In this document: one piece after another, positions 1-5,624 of the stretch
Numbering within the stretch: position 1 is the first letter of the stretch
Layout of the letters: the number at the start of each line of letters is the position of its first letter
NCBI GenBank assembly: GCA_023410645.1
Contig: JAEYPQ010000075.1
Coordinates: 1-6,596, forward strand
Direction of reading: 5' to 3'
DNA: 6,596 bases
DNA from: Bacillota bacterium
GTDB lineage: Bacteria; Bacillota; Clostridia; TANB77; CAG-465
Program-made: the position numbers and the translations under genes
Notes under the pieces: generated by a model
The model's database searches: none
Told to the model about the DNA's origin: nothing
Seen by the model: only the letters and a program-made list of their open reading frames with translations

Positions 1-5
1 GCCCT

Positions 6-39
6 CCAAAAAGCAAAACGCCGATGTCAAACATCGGCG
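6..39 (-). terminator. Rho-independent terminator, minus strand
   Basis: A perfect 8-bp GC-rich stem (19-26 pairs with 32-39, arms CGCCGATG and CATCGGCG) encloses a 5-nt loop. On the minus strand it is followed directly by a T-rich tract, TTTTGCTTTTT, at 18-8. Polarity and position fit termination of transcription coming leftward from the tRNA-Ser promoter at 142-170. Confidence 0.8.
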
Positions 40-40
40 A

Positions 41-63
41 AACCCTTGTGTTATAAGGCTTTG
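41..63. repeat. Imperfect inverted repeat with 7-bp spacer
   Basis: AAACCCTT and AAGGCTTT are inverted repeats (7 of 8 pairs) around the spacer GTGTTAT, lying between the truncated tRNA and the terminator. In RNA this would be a second hairpin. As DNA, two short inverted arms around a 7-bp spacer have the geometry of a tyrosine-recombinase core site, which would fit the adjacent tRNA breakpoint. No recombinase gene is visible in the window, so the role is open. Confidence 0.4.
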
Positions 64-79
64 TTGGCTCATCTACGAC

Positions 80-118
80 TTTCAAGACCAGCGCCTTCAA
101 CCACTCGGCCATCTCTCC
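80..118 (-). tRNA. tRNA-Ser(UGA), 5' half only (truncated)
   Basis: Read on the minus strand from 118, the sequence matches the 5' half of a bacterial tRNA-Ser: acceptor strand GGAGAGA, a D-arm with stem GCC/GGC around GAGTGGTTGAA, 5' anticodon stem CTGGT and anticodon loop CTTGAAA (anticodon TGA). A complete gene would continue with ACCAG, a long variable arm, a TTCGA T-loop and TCTCTCC. None of these follows: from position 79 the sequence is GTCGTAGATGAG and no 3' acceptor strand lies before the window edge. The gene keeps a very good promoter at 142-170. It is therefore a broken tRNA gene whose break falls at the anticodon loop, a common crossover place for tRNA-targeting integrases. Production of a functional tRNA from this copy is unlikely. 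Identity of the fragment is fairly secure; the cause of the break is inferred. Confidence 0.75.
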
Positions 119-141
119 AGGATAAAAAACCAGCGTAAGCT

Positions 142-170
142 ATTATAGCAGGGTTTCGAGGCGAAGTCAA
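142..170 (-). promoter_or_regulatory. Sigma-A promoter of the broken tRNA-Ser gene
   Basis: On the minus strand TTGACT (170-165) is separated by exactly 17 bp from a perfect TATAAT (147-142). The predicted start near 135 leaves a leader of about 17 nt before tRNA position 1 at 118. This is the best promoter match in the window. Confidence 0.85.
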
Positions 171-180
171 TGGTGAAAAT

Positions 181-232
181 GGGGTTTTGGTGGGTTCGAT
201 GGGGTGTTTTCGGGTTGTTTTGGTGGGTTGGG
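181..232 (+). repeat. G/T-rich block with 13-bp direct repeat and G4 motif
   Basis: GTTTTGGTGGGTT occurs exactly at 184-196 and again at 217-229, 33 bp apart. G-runs at 181-184, 192-194, 201-204 and 212-214 are separated by loops of 7, 6 and 7 nt, which meets the common G3+N1-7 quadruplex rule on the plus strand; two more runs follow at 225-227 and 230-232. The block lies just upstream of the minus-strand tRNA promoter. Confidence 0.6.
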
Positions 233-340
233 ATGGTTTTTAGGGAGAATTGCGGGTTGGTATCGCTGATCTTGGATCAGATGTATGTAAGGAATTGGGC
301 GAAGAGGCGGTGATAGTTTGCAAAGGCGCATAAAAATGGT

Positions 341-370
341 GATGTCAGTGAATGTCAGGGGATGTCAGAG
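341..370 (+). repeat. Three tandem 10-bp repeats (RATGTCAGNG)
   Basis: The core ATGTCAG occurs at 342-348, 352-358 and 362-368, exactly 10 bp apart, so all copies face the same side of the helix. The unit is too short for CRISPR and there are no spacers. It could be a small protein-binding array or simple slippage. Confidence 0.6.
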
Positions 371-373
371 AAA

Positions 374-393
374 ACCTCGAGGATCCTAGGGGT
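374..393. repeat. Imperfect 20-bp palindrome centred on GGATCC
   Basis: Eight of ten pairs match around the centre. Nested perfect palindromes overlap in it: CCTCGAGG (375-382), GGATCC (381-386) and CCTAGG (385-390). It directly follows the tandem 10-mers. A regulator-binding site is possible, but there is no adjacent promoter to confirm it. Confidence 0.4.
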
Positions 394-441
394 CATTGGT
401 AATCTTGAATCAGATTAATGCTGGATATGGTTGCCGATCTG

Positions 442-450
442 TTATCCACA
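442..450 (+). promoter_or_regulatory. Single consensus DnaA box
   Basis: TTATCCACA matches the consensus DnaA box exactly. No second copy, AT-rich unwinding element, dnaA or dnaN is present, so this is not an origin. A chance match is quite possible. Confidence 0.3.
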
Positions 451-508
451 GCATTCAATATTCAACACGCGCAAGGGGAGACTCAAAAATCTATCTTCCC
501 ATTTGTTA

Positions 509-817
509 TCAGATCAGTTCATTCCTACGTGTTGGGGTAGACGTTTCTGAACAGAGGATGGTGATGATAGACGAACGTTGGGCGCACCGCGTAACTTGGT
601 TTATTGTAGTCTCCGGCACACCAAAGTTGAATTTCATCTTGACCGTGATCTACACTCCCGATACGGCCAGTTCATGCATGCTCAGCCGATAATCCTGCAA
701 AAGCTCCAGCATCACCTTCCGCGCTTCTTCATTGTTCATAAGATCCTCCGCGCAGGCGATGCTGAATCGTGGCACTTCAAACCGGGGAAATCCGGATATT
801 GAGATGCCGCAGTCGCA
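509..817 (-). pseudogene. Decayed coding fragment with in-frame amber stop
   Basis: One minus-strand frame stays open from 817 to a TGA at 509-511, interrupted only by a TAG at 652-650. The translation looks like real protein on both sides of the TAG: residues such as SGFPRFEVPRFSIACAEDL, then MNNEEARKVMLELLQDYRL before it, and ITVKMKFNFGVPETTIN after it. From about position 596 downwards it becomes compositionally unprotein-like. There is no start codon at the 817 end, where an in-frame TAA (818-820) closes the frame. An internal ATG at 739-737 has a good site, GGAGGA at 748-743, four bases upstream, which would give a 29-residue peptide ending at the TAG. I do not recognise the family. The best reading is the remnant of a longer gene; the alternative is a real 29-residue small protein at 650-739. 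Confidence 0.4.
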
Positions 818-869
818 TTAAATGCTTTCCTTGATCTCGAGATTTTTAACTGGAAATGATAATTTTGGA

Positions 870-897
870 TTGTGTGGATTCCGAGGGCCACTATAAT
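870..897 (+). promoter_or_regulatory. Operon promoter with TGGATT repeats
   Basis: A perfect TATAAT at 892-897 lies 16 bp after TTGTGT (870-875), a weak -35, which would fit an activator-dependent promoter. The predicted start is near 904, giving a leader of about 35 nt to the first gene. TGGATT occurs three times, at 866-871, 875-880 and 897-902; the last two are 22 bp apart, close to two helical turns, a spacing often seen for AraC-family direct-repeat sites. The AraC-type regulator at 5605-6354 is the obvious candidate to bind here (inference). Confidence 0.6.
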
Positions 898-938
898 GGA
901 TTATGAAGTCTTCCCATTGAAACATAGGAGGGGGCCGG

Positions 939-1853
939 ATGATGGCAAGGCTAAAGGGCGGGTCATCGCGCGGCAAAGGGCCGAACCGAAAGGACAAATG
1001 GTACGCTTACGCGATGATCTCTCCGGTGATACTTGGTTTTTTGGTTCTGTTGTTCTGCCCGCTGGTGTATTCCGCCTATCTGAGCCTGACGGATGCCGGA
1101 ATGCTTGGCTCAGGAGAATTTCTAGGGTTGGCTAATTACCAGCAGTTGTTCCAGGAGGATAAGCTGTTCAGGACAGTGCTTGCCAACACGCTATACTTCA
1201 TGGCCGGCCTTGTGCCACTGCACATAACGTTTTCGCTATTCATGGCGGCGCTTTTGAACAAGAATCTGCCTGGAGTGGGCGTGTATCGAACGATGGCTTT
1301 CGCGCCGGTCGTCACTTCAATCGTGGTATGGTCGATAGTATGGAAGTACATCCTGGCTGTAGATTACGGGCTGGTGAACGGGTTTCTGGTGTTGATCGGA
1401 TTGGAACGCGTGAACTGGTTCTACAGCGACCTGACCATGCCGATGCTGATCGTGACCACCGTCATGAAGGGCATGGGGCTGAACATGGTGATCTTCCTGT
1501 CTGCGATGAAGAGTGTGCCGCGCGTCTTTTATGAGGCGGCGGTGATTGACGGCGCTTCCGCGCGCAGTTCCTTCTTTCACATAACGCTTCCGATGATCTC
1601 TCCTTCCATTTTCCTTGGACTGGTGACTACCTGTATCGGCGCACTGAAGATCTTTGGCAATGTATACATCATGACCGGCGGCGGTCCCGCGAACAAGACC
1701 ATGGTGATCGTATACTACATCTACAAGCAGGCGTTCCGTCAGAATAGGTTCGGGTATGCCTCCGCCATTGCGATGGTGCTGTTCGCGCTCGTTCTGGCGC
1801 TCACACTGGTGCAGTGGAACATGCGAAGGAGAATGGTATACAATGAGGTTTAA
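939..1853 (+). CDS. CUT1 sugar ABC transporter permease, UgpA/LacF type
   Basis: This 304-residue protein is one of two integral membrane subunits of a binding-protein-dependent sugar importer (carbohydrate uptake family CUT1). About six membrane spans are visible, roughly residues 24-46, 83-106, 118-140, 166-190, 221-242 and 273-294. The cytoplasmic EAA loop that docks the ATPase is intact: EAAVIDGA at 199-206, followed by ITLP at 215-218. The MTGGGP motif at 245-250 is typical of this permease class. Length is normal for the family. AGGAGG at 926-931 is 7 bases before the ATG at 939; a second ATG at 942 is also usable. It is the first gene of the operon and overlaps the next permease by 11 bp. 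The sequence does not identify the transported sugar. No ATPase gene is in the window; such systems in Firmicutes often share an MsmX-like ATPase encoded elsewhere. Confidence 0.95.
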   Translation: MMARLKGGSSRGKGPNRKDKWYAYAMISPVILGFLVLLFCPLVYSAYLSLTDAGMLGSGEFLGLANYQQLFQEDKLFRTVLANTLYFMAGLVPLHITFSLFMAALLNKNLPGVGVYRTMAFAPVVTSIVVWSIVWKYILAVDYGLVNGFLVLIGLERVNWFYSDLTMPMLIVTTVMKGMGLNMVIFLSAMKSVPRVFYEAAVIDGASARSSFFHITLPMISPSIFLGLVTTCIGALKIFGNVYIMTGGGPANKTMVIVYYIYKQAFRQNRFGYASAIAMVLFALVLALTLVQWNMRRRMVYNEV

Positions 1854-2679
1854 ACGCCATGCGAGCGCGACGCTCAGCCTTCTGGTGCTCGCAGTATTCT
1901 GCGCCGTCCTGATGCTTCCATTTTTTTGGATGCTGTCGGCCTCGCTGAAGCAGGAATCCAAGATGTTCATCTTCCCTCCTCAATGGATTCCGAATCCGGC
2001 CGTTCCGGAAAATTACGCGAATGTGTTTCGCCATATGCCGATGCTGAATTACCTAGGCAACAGCTTCAAGATTACTGCGCTCGTGTTGCTGGGTGGAGCG
2101 GCGGTCGCTTCTATGGCCGGATTTGCGTTCTCCAAGCTGGATTTTACATTCCGCAGCGCGCTGTTCCTGCTGCCGCTGTGCAGTATGATGATCCCGAACG
2201 AGGTGATCGTGATCCCGCTATTTCGCATCTGGGGCGGGCTTGGCTTTGTGAACACCCATGTGCCGTTGATTGTACCGCATATCGTGGGCGCGGGCGGCAT
2301 GTTCGGCGTGTTTTTGATGCGCCAATATTACCTGAGCATCCCTTCGGAGTTGTGCGAGGCGGCAAAGATCGACGGTTGCAATCCGTTTTCGACCTACGTT
2401 CGCATATTTCTTCCGCTATCGGGGCCGGCCATCGCCACGTTATCCATCTACAACTTCATGAACGCCTGGAACGACTTTTTCGATCCATTGATCTACCTCA
2501 GTAGCGCCAAGCTCTACACCATTCCGCTGGGCCTGTCGCTGTTTGCCGACTCGCAGACCGTGCAGTGGTCTGAGTTGATGGCGGCCTCAGTGATCGCGAC
2601 GGCGCCTCTTTTGATCATGTTCTTTCTGGCGCAGAGAAAATTCATGGAAAGCGTCGCGCTTTCCGGTCTCAAGACTTGA
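1843..2679 (+). CDS. CUT1 sugar ABC transporter permease, UgpE/MalG type
   Basis: This is the second membrane subunit of the same importer, 278 residues, the usual length for the class. Spans are seen near 11-31, 72-96, 105-127, 137-160, 194-219 and 247-264. The EAA loop is present as EAAKIDGC at 172-179 followed by FLP at 189-191, and the C-terminus ends in the family-typical SGLKT. The start at 1843 was chosen because its ATG lies inside the end of the upstream permease gene (11-bp overlap) with AGGAG at 1827-1831, and because translation begins just before the first membrane span. The same frame is open further upstream (from 1756), but that extension falls inside the upstream gene and reads as non-family sequence. 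Overlap implies translational coupling and equal production of both subunits. Substrate unknown. Confidence 0.95.
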   Translation: MRFKRHASATLSLLVLAVFCAVLMLPFFWMLSASLKQESKMFIFPPQWIPNPAVPENYANVFRHMPMLNYLGNSFKITALVLLGGAAVASMAGFAFSKLDFTFRSALFLLPLCSMMIPNEVIVIPLFRIWGGLGFVNTHVPLIVPHIVGAGGMFGVFLMRQYYLSIPSELCEAAKIDGCNPFSTYVRIFLPLSGPAIATLSIYNFMNAWNDFFDPLIYLSSAKLYTIPLGLSLFADSQTVQWSELMAASVIATAPLLIMFFLAQRKFMESVALSGLKT

Positions 2680-2699
2680 CAGGAAGGGGAGTTTTCTAT

Positions 2700-3833
2700 A
2701 TGGTAAAGATGAGCTCGGATTTCCCGTGTGGCAACGGCCGACTCGTGTCGGCGGAGTCCACCGAATATGGCCAGCGCGTGGCGTTTCTGGCTATGACCAA
2801 GTATCGGGAGCCACAGCCCAACTGGTTCTACTTCCGGCTGGACGGTCTCGTCGGTGAGCGCACACGGCTGGTGCTTTCAAACGCTGAGCAGTGCCTGGAC
2901 GACTTTGGAGTCCAGGGCTGGACCGGTAACCATCCGGTGTACCGCGCGGCGGGCGGTCCCTGGGAGCTCGTGTCCAGGGTGTATTGCGAGGGGAACGACG
3001 CGCATTGCCTTGAGGTTTGGTTTGACGTACCCACCCTTGCCGAATCGATGGAAATCGCGTTCTGCTACCCTTATCAATGCGCCCAGCTTGATGAGACGCT
3101 CTCGGCGTGCCCTGTGCTGCGGCGCGCGGTCATTGGCTATTCCAGCATGGGCAGGCCGATTGTGCGCGCGTTTGTTGACGCCGCGCCCGGATCCTCCGGA
3201 GGCATTTACGTGATCGGCCGCCAGCACGCCGGCGAAGTGGGCGGCGGCTGGCTGATCGATGGTATGTTACACCATTTGGCGGGAGGCGACGTGCACACGG
3301 ACAAGGCTTGGTGGTTCGTGCCAATCGTCGATGTGGACGGCGTCGAGGAAGGCTGCTACGGGAAGGATCAGGTGTGGGGCGATTTCAACCGGTCCTGGGG
3401 CGCGCCGTTTCCCAGCCGGACGGAGTTGCATGCCATTCAGCACGATATCGATCACTGGATTGAGGCCACCAAGGGAACGCTCCTTTTGGACATGCATTCT
3501 CCGGGCAACGAAATCCGTGGGTTGCATTTTATCATCTACAGAGATATGCCGCGCGTTCAGGCCGAGCGGATCGAGCGCCTCACGGCCGCCTTCAACGAGC
3601 AGCTTTCCAAGCATGGCTATGAGCCGTGCGGCATCACCCGGCCGCCCGCTGGAACCAATACCAGCGCCCGGACGGGCATGACCGCCGCTCGCTATGCTAA
3701 CCTGACGCTGGGCGTCGCCGCAGCGACTTTGGAAGTGAGCTATCAAGGCCCTGTCGCCGGCGGTTTCTACACACTTGCGGATTATTATAACATGGGCGCC
3801 TGCCTGGCGAGGGCAATCGACGCGTCGAAATGA
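2700..3833 (+). CDS. CCP/Nna1-like M14 zinc carboxypeptidase
   Basis: This 377-residue protein is predicted to be a cytoplasmic zinc metallopeptidase that removes C-terminal residues. Residues about 1-130 resemble the beta-rich N-terminal domain of cytosolic carboxypeptidases (GNGRL, then NWFYFRLDG at 41-49 and CYPY at 122-125). The catalytic domain follows: IGYSSMGRP at 145-153, the first zinc ligands H176 and E179 in GRQHAGE, substrate-binding N230-R231 in GDFNRSW, the third zinc ligand H266 in LLLDMHSPGN, and the catalytic glutamate E345 in ATLEVSYQG. All key residues are present. No signal peptide or membrane span is visible. The ATG at 2700 was chosen because AGGAAGGGGAG (2681-2691) lies 8 bases upstream; an in-frame TTG at 2676 would swallow that site. 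It lies 20 bp after the permease gene and 30 bp before the kinase gene. Members of the CCP group trim acidic C-termini in eukaryotes; bacterial substrates are poorly defined. Processing of an imported amino-acid-bearing ligand is inferred from context. Confidence 0.9.
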   Translation: MVKMSSDFPCGNGRLVSAESTEYGQRVAFLAMTKYREPQPNWFYFRLDGLVGERTRLVLSNAEQCLDDFGVQGWTGNHPVYRAAGGPWELVSRVYCEGNDAHCLEVWFDVPTLAESMEIAFCYPYQCAQLDETLSACPVLRRAVIGYSSMGRPIVRAFVDAAPGSSGGIYVIGRQHAGEVGGGWLIDGMLHHLAGGDVHTDKAWWFVPIVDVDGVEEGCYGKDQVWGDFNRSWGAPFPSRTELHAIQHDIDHWIEATKGTLLLDMHSPGNEIRGLHFIIYRDMPRVQAERIERLTAAFNEQLSKHGYEPCGITRPPAGTNTSARTGMTAARYANLTLGVAAATLEVSYQGPVAGGFYTLADYYNMGACLARAIDASK

Positions 3834-3863
3834 TTCTGGCGCAGCCGGAGAGGGATGGATGGG

Positions 3864-5624
3864 ATGCGATCCAAGGGCGCTACGATGCAGAAAAAGCTCA
3901 CCATTGCCGTGTGCCTGATCGTATCGGTTGCATTCCTGTTGTGTGCCATCATCAGCTACGTTAACTTTACCTGTAACAAGATGCAGGACGCGCAGAAATA
4001 CCTGGACGCGGTCGTCGGCAACGTGCGGGATGACCTGGACAGGCTGGTCGACGACATGGACCGCCTGACGACAATGCCGTACTATTCCGGCATCGTCGAC
4101 GTCATCAGCAAATATGCCGGGCAGCCACCGGGTTTCTTTAGCAATAGTGACCGCAAGCTGGTCGCCCGACAGCTTTTATACATCGCGGAGATGAAGGACA
4201 TCGTTTCAACCACTTACATACCGCTAGTGAACGGCCAGATTTTCACGATGAACCGGCAGAACGAAAGCACGCGCTGGAGTATGAAGGACTTGCCCTGGTT
4301 GGCTGGCTGCGATGAGGAAGGCGCGCTGTCCCTTCTGCCGTACCACGATGCCCGGTACGTGGACGGCGGACGCCGGACCGTGTCCTTCGCGCGTGTGCTC
4401 AAGGATACCGCCAATATGCGGAACGTGGCCTATATTGTGATCGAGCTGGGCACCGACCGGTTTCAAATGTGTGTTCCGGACACCGCGCGCTACGGCGAAA
4501 AGATTTATGTGCTCAGCGCCAGCGGTGGAATCCTGTATCCCTATCCGGAGAATCGTACCCAGCAGGAACTGCTCAAGGATTATTATATGTTGTACCGGGA
4601 TCGGCACCTAATCTCCAGTGCGAGGACCCATGGAATGGGACTGACCGTTGTCGGCGCTCTGACGGAGGACCAGTACATCGATAGCCGCTATTCATTGATC
4701 TATACGCTGCTGATTACCTATCTTTGCACGCTGACTTGCTCGATACTCATGATCATACTGATCACACGGACCTTCGTGAAGCCACTGCGAGCGCTGCGCG
4801 CAGTTGTGCAGCGGCTTACGCAACGGGATTTCGATGTGCACCTGGATGTCAGGACAAATGACGAAGTTGGAGAGTTGGCCGAGGGCTTCAATAGCATGGC
4901 CGCGGAGATCCGGCGGCTATTGGACGAGATCCAGTCGGCGAACGAAAAGGAGCGAAGAATCCTGTATTCGCTTCTGCAGGCGCAGATTGGGCCACATTTC
5001 ATCTACAATTCCTTGGAGGCCATGAGCCGCATCGCGCTGTCGGAGGGCAAATACGAGCTGTCTGACGGCATCGTTGCGCTGAGCCGGCTGATGCGGCATG
5101 TGTCGGACAAGGATGAGGACGTGGTGTATCTGTCCGATGAACTACGCATCGTCGAGGACTATATCCGCGTCCAAACCCTCGCCAGCGGCATGCGGGTTGA
5201 ACTCGGTCAGGATGTTGACATTGCCCACGAATACCTTCTGGTACCCAAGCTGGTACTGCAACCGCTGGTGGAGAATGTGTACCGGCATAATGCATCCGCT
5301 AAGCAGCTGATGATCCACATCCGCTCGGAACTAGCCGAGGGGCACCTGATGCTGACCATCGCCGACAATGGCAAGGGCAGCACCGCCAGCCGCTTGGAGC
5401 AGATTCGCAAGCGCATCGAAGACGAATCACAGGCACCTCCGGCACAGGGCGAACGGCATCACGGCTATGCGCTGCGCAACATCCACATGCGCATCGTACT
5501 TCTGTACGGCCAGGGCTTCGGCCTGTCGTTTCCCAGGCAGCCTCGCAGGGGATTCGTGGCACAGTTGTGTTTGCCGGTGCTCTGGGAGAAGGGAGGCGGC
5601 GTCTATGAGAATCCTGATCGTTGA
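3864..5624 (+). CDS. YesM-type membrane sensor histidine kinase
   Basis: This 586-residue membrane sensor kinase is the partner of the next gene's regulator. TM1 lies at about 11-35, an extracellular sensing region of about 240 residues follows (Cache-like in size and placement, assigned only by arrangement), then TM2 at about 278-301 and a HAMP linker to about 354. The His_kinase domain of the LytS/YesM class carries QAQIGPHFIYNSLE with phospho-acceptor H378. The ATPase domain has the N-box LQPLVENVYRHN (N471), DNGKG at 501-505 and a final GYALRN at 534-539. Two departures from consensus are visible: G instead of N before PHF, and A instead of the second G of GxGL. The ATG at 3864 is 9 bases after GAGGG; ATGs at 3855 and 3885 are alternatives. 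The gene overlaps the regulator gene by 20 bp. In YesM/YesN systems beside CUT1 transporters the kinase usually responds to a sugar ligand, directly or through a binding protein. Confidence 0.93.
   Translation: MRSKGATMQKKLTIAVCLIVSVAFLLCAIISYVNFTCNKMQDAQKYLDAVVGNVRDDLDRLVDDMDRLTTMPYYSGIVDVISKYAGQPPGFFSNSDRKLVARQLLYIAEMKDIVSTTYIPLVNGQIFTMNRQNESTRWSMKDLPWLAGCDEEGALSLLPYHDARYVDGGRRTVSFARVLKDTANMRNVAYIVIELGTDRFQMCVPDTARYGEKIYVLSASGGILYPYPENRTQQELLKDYYMLYRDRHLISSARTHGMGLTVVGALTEDQYIDSRYSLIYTLLITYLCTLTCSILMIILITRTFVKPLRALRAVVQRLTQRDFDVHLDVRTNDEVGELAEGFNSMAAEIRRLLDEIQSANEKERRILYSLLQAQIGPHFIYNSLEAMSRIALSEGKYELSDGIVALSRLMRHVSDKDEDVVYLSDELRIVEDYIRVQTLASGMRVELGQDVDIAHEYLLVPKLVLQPLVENVYRHNASAKQLMIHIRSELAEGHLMLTIADNGKGSTASRLEQIRKRIEDESQAPPAQGERHHGYALRNIHMRIVLLYGQGFGLSFPRQPRRGFVAQLCLPVLWEKGGGVYENPDR

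Larger units (their letters stand above)
6..135 (-). ncRNA. Possible chimeric small RNA starting with a tRNA-Ser half
   Basis: A strong minus-strand promoter (142-170) predicts a transcript starting near 135 and ending at the terminator at 39-6, about 130 nt. It would contain the tRNA-Ser 5' half, a weak hairpin (63-41) and the terminator hairpin. No open reading frame with a ribosome binding site was seen in it. Whether it is a working RNA or only the read-through product of a broken tRNA gene cannot be told from sequence. Confidence 0.3.
267..420. repeat. Two copies of a degenerate 21-bp repeat
   Basis: Copies at 267-287 and 400-420 match at 17 of 21 positions, with consensus TRATCTTGRATCAGAT and a shared final TG. 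Both are partly palindromic: CTGATC/GATCAG arms around 3 nt at 266-280, and TAATCT/AGATTA arms around 6 nt at 400-417. They are 133 bp apart and may be operator half-sites or remnants of a duplicated sequence. Confidence 0.45.
171..865. other. Long intergenic region without an intact gene
   Basis: No open frame here has a convincing start, ribosome binding site and protein-like composition together. Open frames at 396-692 and 578-802 on the plus strand start at weak sites and lie antisense to a more protein-like decayed minus-strand frame (509-817). The region instead holds small repeats: a G/T block (181-232), a 21-bp degenerate repeat (267-287 and 400-420), three tandem 10-mers (341-370), an imperfect 20-bp palindrome (374-393), a DnaA box (442-450) and short perfect palindromes ATCCGGAT (790-797) and ATCTCGAGAT (834-843). 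This is what one expects of a decayed or insertion-prone region next to a tRNA integration site. Confidence 0.55.

Noticed and set aside
1..118. Group I intron interrupting the tRNA anticodon region
   Set aside because: Some bacterial tRNA introns sit in this position, but a rho-independent terminator lies about 40 nt downstream of the break and no intron core pairings were found.
341..370. CRISPR array
   Set aside because: The repeat unit is only 10 bp, copies are directly adjacent without unique spacers, and no cas genes are present.
442..450. Replication origin
   Set aside because: Only one DnaA box, no AT-rich unwinding region and no dnaA, dnaN or rep gene.
396..692. Plus-strand open frame of 98 codons in the intergenic region
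   Set aside because: It starts at a TTG without a ribosome binding site, has no recognisable motif, and overlaps antisense a more protein-like decayed frame.
872..1135. Plus-strand open frame of 87 codons overlapping the first permease
   Set aside because: It begins inside the operon promoter, is out of frame with the permease, and has no ribosome binding site.
1317..1970. Minus-strand open frame of 217 codons
   Set aside because: It is antisense to the permease genes, which have clear family motifs; its composition (H, R, Q rich) is that of a shadow frame.
2676..2699. TTG start for the M14 peptidase, eight residues earlier
   Set aside because: The strong ribosome binding site at 2681-2691 would lie inside the gene; it is ideally placed for the ATG at 2700.
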